DNA from: Mycobacterium sp. 852002-51163_SCH5372311
GTDB lineage: Bacteria; Actinomycetota; Actinomycetes; Mycobacteriales; Mycobacteriaceae
NCBI RefSeq assembly: GCF_001667115.1
Contig: NZ_LZIJ01000109.1
Location: forward strand, 87,696 to 151,695
Direction: 5' to 3'
Length of the DNA: 64,000 nucleotides
The stretch's first letter is position 1; the number at the start of each line of letters is the position of its first letter. Shown piece by piece: positions 26,940 to 34,914 of this stretch. Under the pieces are notes generated by a model, which searched no databases, was not told where the DNA came from, and saw only the letters and a list, made by a program, of their open reading frames with translations. The translations under genes and the position numbers were made by a program.

Positions 26940-28400
26940 ATGCCTGTGCAACGTGTGGTTCGTGTGGTTGCCACTGTGCTGACTGTTGCGGTCGTCCTCG
27001 GCACCGGGGTCGCGTGGAGCAATGTTCATTCGTTCCAGGACGGCATCTTCCACATGTCGGCACCCTCGTTGGGCAAGGGCGGCGACGACGGCGCGATCGA
27101 CATCTTGCTCGTCGGCCTGGACAGCCGCACGGACGCCCACGGCAACGCTCTGTCCGCCGAGGAATTGGCGACATTGCGGGCCGGCGACGAGGAAGCCACC
27201 AACACCGACACCATCATCCTGATCCGGATACCGAACAACGGCAGGTCGGCCACCGCGATCTCGATTCCTCGGGACTCCTACGTCCAGGCCCCCGGTTTGG
27301 GCAAGACCAAGATCAACGGCGTCTACGGCCAGACCAGGGAGATCAAGCGGACCCGCCTGGTCCAAGCCGGAGCGTCGGCCGGCGAGGCCGCAGCGCAGGG
27401 CACCGAGGCGGGTCGCGAGGCACTGATCAAGACGGTCGCCGACCTGACCGGCGTCACTGTCGACCACTACGCCGAGATCGGGTTGCTGGGTTTCGCGTTG
27501 ATCACCGATGCGCTCGGCGGCGTCGACGTGTGCCTCAAAGAGGCTGTGTACGAACCACTTTCAGGCGCCGACTTTCCGGCCGGCCGGCAGAAGCTGAACG
27601 GGCCGCAGGCGCTCAGCTTCGTCCGCCAGCGCCACGAGCTCCCGCGCGGCGACCTGGACCGGGTGGTGCGTCAGCAGGTGGTGATGGCCTCGCTGGCACA
27701 CCGGGTCATCTCCGGCAAGACGTTGTCCAGCCCGGCCACGCTGAAACGGCTGGAGGCCGCCGTGCAGCGGTCGGTAGTGCTGTCGTCGGGCTGGGACATC
27801 ATGGATTTCATGCAGCAGCTGCAGAAGCTGGCCGGCGGCAACGTCGCCTTCGCCACCATCCCGGTACTCGACGGCTCCGGCTGGAGCGACGACGGCATGC
27901 AAAGCGTGGTGCGGATCGACCCGCGCCAAGTCCAGCAGTGGGTCGACGGCCTGCTGCACGAGCAATCTCAGGGCAAAACCGAGCAGCTGGCCTACACGCC
28001 CGCCAAGACCACCGCCAACGTCGTCAACGACACCGACATCAACGGATTGGCCGCCGCGGTCTCGGACGTGTTGAGCGCCAAGGGATTCGCCACCGGCTCC
28101 GTCGGCAACAACGACGGCGGGCATGTGAAGAACAGCCAGGTGCGTGCCGCCAAGCCCGACGACATGGGCGCCCAGGAGGTCGCCAAGGAATTGGGCGGGT
28201 TACCGGTGGTCGCCGATGCGTCGGTGCCGGCCGGATCGGTTCGGGTGGTACTGGCCAACGACTACACCGGCCCCGGCTCGGGACTTTCCGGCGCTGTCAC
28301 GCCGCCCCGCACGTCCGGCGGCGGCTCTCCCGACGGCACCGCTCCCCCGCCATCGCCGATCCTCACCGCGGGCTCCGACAAGCCGGAATGCATCAACTGA
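26940..28400 (+). CDS. lcp1: LytR-CpsA-Psr ligase Lcp1
   Basis: 486 residues. One membrane anchor at about 6-26, then the LCP domain with ILLVGLDSRTD, the arginine blocks IPRDSYV and VRQRHELPRGD, and GGVDVCL. The C-terminal LytR_C domain starts around VVNDTDINGLA and the tail is Pro/Ser/Gly-rich. Lcp1 (Rv3267) transfers arabinogalactan to peptidoglycan outside the membrane. It is divergent from the rmlD-wbbL-manB genes that build the linker it attaches, a clear functional pairing. Confidence 0.95.
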   Translation: MPVQRVVRVVATVLTVAVVLGTGVAWSNVHSFQDGIFHMSAPSLGKGGDDGAIDILLVGLDSRTDAHGNALSAEELATLRAGDEEATNTDTIILIRIPNNGRSATAISIPRDSYVQAPGLGKTKINGVYGQTREIKRTRLVQAGASAGEAAAQGTEAGREALIKTVADLTGVTVDHYAEIGLLGFALITDALGGVDVCLKEAVYEPLSGADFPAGRQKLNGPQALSFVRQRHELPRGDLDRVVRQQVVMASLAHRVISGKTLSSPATLKRLEAAVQRSVVLSSGWDIMDFMQQLQKLAGGNVAFATIPVLDGSGWSDDGMQSVVRIDPRQVQQWVDGLLHEQSQGKTEQLAYTPAKTTANVVNDTDINGLAAAVSDVLSAKGFATGSVGNNDGGHVKNSQVRAAKPDDMGAQEVAKELGGLPVVADASVPAGSVRVVLANDYTGPGSGLSGAVTPPRTSGGGSPDGTAPPPSPILTAGSDKPECIN

Positions 28401-29113
28401 GCACGCTGAGCGGGGTGATCCTGGACCCGCTGCTGCGGGCCGACCCGGTCGGCCCGCGCATCACCTACTACGACGACGCCAGCGGAGAGCGCATCGAGCT
28501 GTCCGCGGTGACGCTGGCCAACTGGGCCGCCAAGACCGGCAACCTGCTGCGAGACGAGCTGGCCGCCGGTCCGGGGAGCCGGGTCGCGGTGTTGCTGCCG
28601 GCGCATTGGCAGACCGCGGCGGTGCTGTTCGGGGTCTGGTGGATCGGCGCCGAGGTAGTGCTTGACGGCCCCGCAGACCTGGCTCTGTGTACGGCCGAGC
28701 GGCTGGCTGACGCGGACGCCGCGGTCGGCGGCGGCCCAGGAGGTGAGGTGGCGGTGCTGTCGCTGGACGCCTTCGGCCGCCCGGCGCCCGACCTGCCCGT
28801 CGGGGTCACCGACTACGCGACCGCGGTGCGGGTGCACGGCGACCAGATCGTCCCCGAGCGCCATCCCGGTCCCGCACTCGCCGGCCGATCGGTGGACGAA
28901 CTGGTGACCGACTGCGAAAACTCCGCGGCTACAAGGGGTTTGACGGCGGGCGATCGAGTGCTGTCCACCGCAGCGTGGAACACGGCGGAAGACGTGGTCG
29001 ACGGGTTGCTGGCGGTGTTGTCCGTCGGCGGGTCCCTGGTTCAAGTCGCCAATCCCGACCCGAAGGCGCTGCAACACCGGATCGACACCGAAAAGGTGAC
29101 GAGAGTCCTGTAG
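28388..29113 (+). CDS. TIGR03089 family protein (Rv3268-like)
   Basis: 241 residues resembling the N-terminal part of AMP-binding (acyl-adenylate) enzymes: ITYYDDASGERIELSAVTLANW and VAVLLPAHWQTAAVLFGVWW. The canonical adenylation P-loop and C-terminal lid are missing, so it is unlikely to be an active ligase alone. Start ATG 28388 overlaps the lcp1 stop by 13 bp. Function unknown; the conserved neighbourhood hints at the cell wall. Confidence 0.88.
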   Translation: MHQLSTLSGVILDPLLRADPVGPRITYYDDASGERIELSAVTLANWAAKTGNLLRDELAAGPGSRVAVLLPAHWQTAAVLFGVWWIGAEVVLDGPADLALCTAERLADADAAVGGGPGGEVAVLSLDAFGRPAPDLPVGVTDYATAVRVHGDQIVPERHPGPALAGRSVDELVTDCENSAATRGLTAGDRVLSTAAWNTAEDVVDGLLAVLSVGGSLVQVANPDPKALQHRIDTEKVTRVL

Positions 29114-29140
29114 CGGCCAGGCGCCGTTCCACCGGCAGAT

Positions 29141-29168
29141 ACATGTTGATATCGCAATATTTCGATGT
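29141..29168. promoter_or_regulatory. Operator-like inverted repeat upstream of pacL1-ctpC
   Basis: ACATGTTGATAT and ATATTTCGATGT flank CGCA; 8 of 12 positions pair. AT-rich imperfect palindromes of this size are typical targets of ArsR/SmtB-type metal sensors. No promoter hexamers were assigned with confidence. Confidence 0.35.
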
Positions 29169-29214
29169 TAGCGTCGTCGGAAAGAACAATACGGCAGCAG
29201 CGGAAGGTAGGGCG

Positions 29215-29496
29215 ATGGCGGTCTACGGGCTCTTGGGCAAGGCGGCGTCGACGGTGGTCACCGGGTTGGCCGGGGTGACGGCCTACGAGCTGTTGCGCAA
29301 GGGGCTGGCCAAGGCGCCGCTGCACGAGACGGCGGTATCGGCGGCAGCCCTAGGGCTGCGCGGGACCCGTAGGGCTGAGGAGGCCGCCGAATCGGCGCGG
29401 CTCAAAATCGCCGACGTGATGGCCGAGGCCCGCGAGCGCATCGGCGAGGAAGCACCCACTCCCGCCGTCGGTGACGTCCATCAGCACGAGCACTGA
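29215..29496 (+). CDS. pacL1: PacL1-like metallochaperone (DUF1490)
   Basis: 93 residues. One glycine/alanine-rich hydrophobic segment (LLGKAASTVVTGLAGVTAYELL) and a long charged helix, ending in the metal-binding tail DVHQHEH. DUF1490 protein Rv3269 (PacL1) partners the CtpC P-type ATPase at the membrane, and its C-terminal D/E-x-H-x-H motif binds zinc. GGAAGG lies 7 nt before ATG 29215; ctpC follows after 10 bp. Confidence 0.93.
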   Translation: MAVYGLLGKAASTVVTGLAGVTAYELLRKGLAKAPLHETAVSAAALGLRGTRRAEEAAESARLKIADVMAEARERIGEEAPTPAVGDVHQHEH

Positions 29497-29506
29497 TCGC
29501 CACCGC

Positions 29507-31681
29507 ATGGCCCTCGCGGTTGTCGAAGAGATCGCATCACCCGAAGACCCCGCCCTGCAAGTGGTTTCGGACGCGGCCGGACGGATGCGCGTCCAGGTGG
29601 CATGGGTGCGCTCCGATTCCCGGCGGGCCGTGGCGGTCGAAGAGGCGGTAGCCAAGGAGAACGGTGTCCGCGTGGTGCACGCGTACCCGCGCACCGGGTC
29701 CGTCGTCGTCTGGTACTCGCCGACGCGTTGCGACCGCGCGGCGGTGCTGGCGTCCATCAGCGGCGCCGCGCACGTCGCTGCGGAGCTCATCCCCGCGCGG
29801 GCGCCGCACTCGTCGGAGATCCGCAACGCCGACGTGCTGCGCATGGTCATCGGCGGCGCCGCGCTGACCTTGCTCGGAGTGCGCCGCTACGTGTTCGCGC
29901 GCCCGCCGCTGCTGGGGCCCAGCGGCCGGCTGGTCGCCACCGGGGTCACCGTCTTCACCGGCTACCCGTTCCTGCGCGGCGCCCTGCGCTCACTGCGCTC
30001 AGGTAGGGCCGGCACCGACGCGCTGGTATCGGCAGCCACCGTGGCCAGCCTCATTCTGCGCGAGAACGTCGTTGCGCTCACCGTGCTGTGGCTGCTCAAC
30101 ATCGGCGAGTACCTGCAGGACCTGACCCTGCGACGGACCCGGCGAGCCATCTCCGAGCTGCTGCGCGGCAACCAGGACACCGCCTGGATCCGGCTGGCCG
30201 ACCTCACCGAGATACAGGTGCCGATGGACACCGTCCAGATCGGCGACGAGGTGGTGGTGCACGACCACGTGGCGATCCCGGTCGATGGCGAGGTGCTCGA
30301 CGGCGAGGCGATCGTCAACCAGTCGGCCATCACCGGGGAGAACCTGCCGGTGTCGGTGACGGCCGGAACACACGTGCACGCGGGTTCCGTCGTCGAGCGG
30401 GGGCGGCTGGTGGTGCGCGCCCGCGCCGTCGGCAAGCAAACCACCATCGGCCGCATCATCACCAGAGTCGAAGAGGCGCAACATGATCGGGCGCCGATTC
30501 AGACGGTCGGCGAGAACTTCTCCCGGCGGTTCGTGCCGACGTCGTTCATCGTCTCGGCAATCACCATGCTGATCACCGGCGACGTCCGGCGCGCGATGAC
30601 GATGCTGCTCATCGCCTGCCCCTGCGCGGTGGGCTTGTCCACTCCGACGGCGATCAGCGCCGCGATCGGCAACGGCGCGCGCCGCGGCATCCTGATCAAG
30701 GGCGGATCGCATCTGGAACAGGCGGGCCGATTCGACGCGATCGTCTTCGACAAGACCGGAACGCTGACCGTGGGCCGGCCGGTGGTCACCAATATCGTTG
30801 CCATGCACAAGGATTGGGAGCCCGAGCAGGTGCTGGCCTACGCCGCCAGCTCGGAGATCCACTCGCGGCACCCGCTGGCCGAGGCGGTGATCCGCTCGAC
30901 CGAGGAACGCCACATCAGCATCCCGCCGCACGAGGAGTGCGAGGTGCTGGTCGGCCTGGGCATGCGGACCTGGGCCGACGGCCGGACCCTGCTGCTGGGC
31001 AGCCCGGGCCTGCTGCGTTCGGAAAAAGTGCGGGTGTCCAAGAAGGCGTCGGAGTGGGTGGACAAGCTGCGGCGCCAGGCCGAGACCCCGCTGCTGCTCG
31101 CGGTGGACGGCAAGCTGGTGGGCTTGATCAGCCTGCGCGACGAGGTGCGACCCGAGGCAACCGATGTCCTGAAGGATTTGCGCGCCAATGGCGTTCGCCG
31201 GATCGTCATGCTCACCGGGGACCACCCGGAGATCGCCGAGGTGGTCGCGCGGGAGTTGGGCATCGACGAATGGCGCGCCGAGGTGATGCCGGAGGACAAG
31301 CTCGAGGTGGTACGCGAGCTGCAGAACGACGGCTACGTCGTCGGGATGGTCGGCGACGGCATCAACGACGCCCCGGCGCTCGCCGCCGCCGACATCGGAA
31401 TCGCCATGGGCCTGGCCGGCACCGACGTCGCCGTCGAGACCGCCGACGTGGCGCTGGCCAACGACGACTTGCACCGCCTGCTTGACGTGCGGGACCTGGG
31501 CGCGCGGGCGGTCGACGTGATCCGGGAGAACTACGGGATGTCCATCGCGGTCAACGCCGCGGGACTGCTCATCGGCGCGGGCGGGGCGCTGTCGCCGGTA
31601 CTCGCCGCGATCCTGCACAACGCGTCGTCGGTGGCGGTTGTGGTCAACAGCTCTCGGCTGATCCGCTACCGCCTGGACTGA
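29507..31681 (+). CDS. ctpC: Metal-exporting P1B-type ATPase CtpC
   Basis: 724 residues. The N-terminal HMA-like fold (VVSDAAGRMRVQVAWVRSDS) lacks the CxxC metal pair. Transport helices follow, with the membrane CPC in LIACPCAVGLSTPT, phosphorylation site DKTGTLTVG, the SEIHSRHPLAEAV HP motif and GDGINDAPALAAADIG. CtpC exports zinc (manganese has also been proposed) and resists zinc poisoning in macrophages. ATG 29507 was preferred; GTG 29471 inside pacL1 is open but would overlap it. Confidence 0.95.
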   Translation: MALAVVEEIASPEDPALQVVSDAAGRMRVQVAWVRSDSRRAVAVEEAVAKENGVRVVHAYPRTGSVVVWYSPTRCDRAAVLASISGAAHVAAELIPARAPHSSEIRNADVLRMVIGGAALTLLGVRRYVFARPPLLGPSGRLVATGVTVFTGYPFLRGALRSLRSGRAGTDALVSAATVASLILRENVVALTVLWLLNIGEYLQDLTLRRTRRAISELLRGNQDTAWIRLADLTEIQVPMDTVQIGDEVVVHDHVAIPVDGEVLDGEAIVNQSAITGENLPVSVTAGTHVHAGSVVERGRLVVRARAVGKQTTIGRIITRVEEAQHDRAPIQTVGENFSRRFVPTSFIVSAITMLITGDVRRAMTMLLIACPCAVGLSTPTAISAAIGNGARRGILIKGGSHLEQAGRFDAIVFDKTGTLTVGRPVVTNIVAMHKDWEPEQVLAYAASSEIHSRHPLAEAVIRSTEERHISIPPHEECEVLVGLGMRTWADGRTLLLGSPGLLRSEKVRVSKKASEWVDKLRRQAETPLLLAVDGKLVGLISLRDEVRPEATDVLKDLRANGVRRIVMLTGDHPEIAEVVARELGIDEWRAEVMPEDKLEVVRELQNDGYVVGMVGDGINDAPALAAADIGIAMGLAGTDVAVETADVALANDDLHRLLDVRDLGARAVDVIRENYGMSIAVNAAGLLIGAGGALSPVLAAILHNASSVAVVVNSSRLIRYRLD

Positions 31682-31697
31682 TCACCCGATCCCCCGC

Positions 31698-31755
31698 CGA
31701 GCGTGCGTGCATGTACATCGTCGGACGGCGGGTCGCGGGCAAACGCGCACGCTCG
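31698..31755. terminator. Inverted repeat between convergent ctpC and Rv3271c-like gene
   Basis: cgagcgtgcg (31698-31707) and its perfect complement cgcacgctcg (31746-31755) flank a 38-nt middle containing a second weak stem. Being between convergent genes it may act as a two-way terminator; there is no T-run. Confidence 0.45.
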
Positions 31756-31773
31756 CCAGGCCGTTTCGTCCGA

Positions 31774-32469
31774 TCAGCAGCCGCAATCCTCGCCGCGCCA
31801 GGCCCGGATGCCCGACCAGATTGCGATCCCGGCGATGGCGAGCCCGATCACCGGGTCCACCCACCAAGCACCGGACCAGCTGGCGGTGATCGCCAGACCG
31901 ATCAGCACCCCGGCGGCCTGGGCAGCACACAGGTAGTTCTGGGTACCTTCGCCCTTGGTCGCCCCGGAGCCCAGTCGCGCGGCCAGTCTGTGCTTGACCC
32001 AACCCAATGTCGGCATCAGGACGAGAGCCAGCGCCGTCAGCCCGATACCGATCAGCGAGGTCTCGGCGTGCCTGCCCTCGACCAAGTGGTGAATCGACTC
32101 GGCGGCGATGTATGGCGCGGTCAACCAGAACGAGACCGCGACCCCGCGCTGGGCCCGTCGCTCGGACTTGTCGCAGTGGGTGCGTGAGCCGCTGAAGCGC
32201 CAGATCACCATCGCGCTGGCCAGCCCCTCGGGCGCGCTGCCCAGCGCCCACCCGGTCAGCGCGACCGACCCGACCGCCAGGCCCTGCCACAGCCCGATCG
32301 CGCCCTCGGAAAGCATCACCACCAGGCTCACCCACGCCAGCCGCCGGGCCCATCGCGCGCTGCGCTGCCATCCGGCGTCGCGGGTGTCAGGCACTTGCAA
32401 CGCGGGTCCGTCGCAGCAGGTATCAACCCCGGTATTGCCGACCGAGGGGGAAGTAGTCACCGGCCGCAT
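31774..32469 (-). CDS. Cation-diffusion-facilitator-like membrane protein (Rv3271c-like)
   Basis: 231 residues with about five or six membrane helices. It resembles CDF/ZitB transporters in length and helix spacing ([18 protein letters not shown] is a CDF-type last helix), but the helix-2 HxxxD metal site is replaced ([17 protein letters not shown]). Cysteine pairs lie at the N-terminus (TCCDG) and the very C-terminus (CGC). Convergent with ctpC, it may take part in metal handling, but transport by it is unproven. Confidence 0.85.
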   Translation of the reverse strand: MRPVTTSPSVGNTGVDTCCDGPALQVPDTRDAGWQRSARWARRLAWVSLVVMLSEGAIGLWQGLAVGSVALTGWALGSAPEGLASAMVIWRFSGSRTHCDKSERRAQRGVAVSFWLTAPYIAAESIHHLVEGRHAETSLIGIGLTALALVLMPTLGWVKHRLAARLGSGATKGEGTQNYLCAAQAAGVLIGLAITASWSGAWWVDPVIGLAIAGIAIWSGIRAWRGEDCGC

Positions 32470-32585
32470 CTCACGATGCTAAAGGCAAGGCGGGGCTCGG
32501 CGCTGTAAAGCTGGCGAGCGGCGGCGGCGGGCGTGTCGTTAATCTGTCTAACCAGTACGACGTGACGGACGGAGAGACGACGCCG

Positions 32586-33503
32586 ATGGCACGCACCGAC
32601 AACGACACCTGGGACCTCGCGACCAGCGTGGGAGCCACCGCCACCATGGTGGCCGCCGGACGTGCCCGGGCCACCAGAGCGGGACTGATCGACGACCCCT
32701 TCGCCGAGCCGCTGGTGCGCGCGGTAGGCATCGACTTCTTCACCCGGTGGGCCGGCGGCGAACTCGACTCCGCCGCGGTCGACGAACCCGCCGCCCCGTG
32801 GGGCATGCAGCGCATGACCGACCTGCTGGCCGCCCGCACCCGCCACATCGACGCGTTCTTCGCCGAAGCGGCGGCGGTGGGGATACGCCAGGCGGTCATC
32901 TTGGCCTCCGGCCTGGACGCTCGCGGATACCGGCTGAAATGGCCGGCCGGCACGACGGTGTTCGAGATCGACCAGCCCCAGGTCATCGAGTTCAAGGCCG
33001 CGACCATCGCCGGTCTCGGCGCCGAACCGACCGCCGACATCCGCGCCGTCCCCATCGACCTGCGGCACGACTGGCCGTCGGCGCTCCGCGATGCCGGCTT
33101 CGACACCGAACGTCCCGCCGCGTGGGCGGCCGAGGGCCTGCTGGGGTTCCTGCCGCCGGATGCCCAGGACCGGTTGCTGGACAGCGTCACCGCCCTCAGC
33201 TCCGACGGCAGCCGGCTGATGGCCGAAATCTTCATGAATTCCGGTCCCAATCTGGCGGCGTTGAATGCCGCCGGTCAGCGATGGCGCGAGCAGGGTCTCG
33301 ACGTCGTAATGGAGAACCTGGGTTTCCCCGGCGAACGCAACGATGTGGCCACCTACCTGGACCAGCGCGGTTGGGAAACGGCGCGAACCCCGCTCAACAA
33401 GTTGTTGGCCGACAACGGATTACCGGTGCACCCCGCCGGGGCCGATGGAGACGCGCCGTTCGCCCGCAACTACTACTGCACCGCGGTATTGCACAAGAAT
33501 TGA
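32586..33503 (+). CDS. SAM-dependent methyltransferase, TIGR00027/LCM family
   Basis: 305 residues beginning [20 protein letters not shown]. Family marks: [23 protein letters not shown] (SAM loop), FEIDQPQVI and [11 protein letters not shown]. This is an expanded mycobacterial family of uncertain substrate. ATG 32586 has GGAGAG upstream; a GTG at 32562 is open too. The next gene starts 10 bp on with its ribosome site over this stop, so they are co-transcribed. I do not recall it between Rv3271c and Rv3272 in H37Rv. Confidence 0.9.
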   Translation: MARTDNDTWDLATSVGATATMVAAGRARATRAGLIDDPFAEPLVRAVGIDFFTRWAGGELDSAAVDEPAAPWGMQRMTDLLAARTRHIDAFFAEAAAVGIRQAVILASGLDARGYRLKWPAGTTVFEIDQPQVIEFKAATIAGLGAEPTADIRAVPIDLRHDWPSALRDAGFDTERPAAWAAEGLLGFLPPDAQDRLLDSVTALSSDGSRLMAEIFMNSGPNLAALNAAGQRWREQGLDVVMENLGFPGERNDVATYLDQRGWETARTPLNKLLADNGLPVHPAGADGDAPFARNYYCTAVLHKN

Positions 33504-33513
33504 GGAGCTCGGA

Positions 33514-34707
33514 ATGTCGAACAGCGAGGCGGTCAAGCCACTTGACGGGTTCCGGGTACTGGATTTCACCCAGAACGTCGCCGGACCGCTGGCCGGACAG
33601 GTGCTGGCCGACCTCGGCGCCGAAGTCATCAAGATCGAGGCGCCCGGCGGCGAGGCGGCCCGTCACATCACCGCCGTTTTGCCCGGGCGCCCGCCGCTGG
33701 CCACCTACTTCCTGCCCAACAACCGGGGCAAGAAGTCGGTGACGGTGGACCTGACCGACGAAGAGTCCAAGCAGCAGGTGCTGAACTTGGCCGACACCGC
33801 CGACGTGGTGCTGGAAGGGTTTCGTCCCGGGGTCATGGAGAAGATGGGCCTGGGACCCGACGACCTGCGGTCACGCAACCCCAAGCTGATCTACGCCCGC
33901 CTGTCGGCCTTCGGCGGCAACGGCCCGCACAGCAGCAGGCCGGGTGTCGACCTGATGGTCGCCGCCGAGTCGGGCATGACCACGGGGATGCCCACCCCGG
34001 ACGGCAAGCCGCAGATCATCCCGTTCCAGCTCGTCGACAACGCCAGCGGCCATGTCCTGGCCCAGGCGGTGCTGGCCGCGCTGCTCAACAGGGAGCGCCA
34101 CGGCGTGGCCGACACCGTCCGGGTCGCCATGTACGACGTTGCGGTGGGGCTGCAGGCCAACCAGCTGACCATCCATCTGAACCGTCCCGCCGCGCCCCCG
34201 AACAGCAGCGCCGACCAGGCGCCGAAAGCCAAGCGGCGCAAGGGGGTCGGGTTCGCCACCCAGCCGTCCGACGCCTACCGGGCCGCCGACGGCTACCTCG
34301 TGCTGTCCGCATATGTGCCCAAGCACTGGGCGAAGCTGTGCGAGATCATCGGCCGCCCCGACCTGCTCGAAGACGAGCGATTCATCGACCAGCGTGCACG
34401 GGCCCTCAACTACCCCGAATTGACCGAAGAACTCGAGTCCGCCCTGGCCGCCAAAACCGCTGCCGAATGGGTCGAGCTGCTCCACGAAGGCGGACTCATG
34501 GCCTGTCTGCCCTACACCTGGAAGCAGGTCGTCGACACTCCGCTATTCGCCGAGAACGACCTCGCCCTGGACGTCGGCAGCGGGGACAGAGCGATCACGG
34601 TGATCCGCACGCCGGCTCGCTACTCCAGCTTCAGCGCCGTGGCAACCGATCCGCCGCCGGCGCTCGGCGAGCACAACGACACATTTCTCGCGCCGGACTC
34701 AAGTTAA
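33514..34707 (+). CDS. Class III (CaiB/BaiF) CoA-transferase (Rv3272-like)
   Basis: 397 residues. N-terminal LDGFRVLDFTQNVAGPLAG and GAEVIKIEAPGGE are family signatures; the catalytic Asp is in RPGVDLMVAAESG. It transfers CoA between carboxylic acids; acyl substrates are unknown. GAGGAG lies 8 nt before ATG 33514. Confidence 0.92.
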   Translation: MSNSEAVKPLDGFRVLDFTQNVAGPLAGQVLADLGAEVIKIEAPGGEAARHITAVLPGRPPLATYFLPNNRGKKSVTVDLTDEESKQQVLNLADTADVVLEGFRPGVMEKMGLGPDDLRSRNPKLIYARLSAFGGNGPHSSRPGVDLMVAAESGMTTGMPTPDGKPQIIPFQLVDNASGHVLAQAVLAALLNRERHGVADTVRVAMYDVAVGLQANQLTIHLNRPAAPPNSSADQAPKAKRRKGVGFATQPSDAYRAADGYLVLSAYVPKHWAKLCEIIGRPDLLEDERFIDQRARALNYPELTEELESALAAKTAAEWVELLHEGGLMACLPYTWKQVVDTPLFAENDLALDVGSGDRAITVIRTPARYSSFSAVATDPPPALGEHNDTFLAPDSS

Positions 34708-34745
34708 CGACAAATGTGCATTATTTGAATTCTTTGAATTGCCGA

Positions 34746-34764
34746 TGAATCCGCTTCGGATTCA
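34746..34764. terminator. Hairpin downstream of the CoA-transferase gene
   Basis: TGAATCCG and CGGATTCA pair perfectly over a 3-nt loop. No T-run follows; terminator role is inferred from position. Confidence 0.5.
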
Positions 34765-34811
34765 CCGCATTTGCAAAGTCGTCGACGAGGATTTCTACAG
34801 AATGCTTTAGG

Positions 34812-34831
34812 GGGCAGCATATTTGCTGCCC
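34812..34831. terminator. Second hairpin in the 34708-34914 gap
   Basis: GGGCAGCA and TGCTGCCC pair over a TATT loop, in an AT-richer stretch. Either the strong terminator of the upstream operon or an RNA element in the leader of the carbonic anhydrase gene. Confidence 0.5.
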
Positions 34832-34914
34832 GCAAATTTGGCCGATTCACGTTCAACGGCGAGCGCTCATGACTGCAGCCGGCCACCTGACTGACCGGTT
34901 CGAGGAGTCAAACG

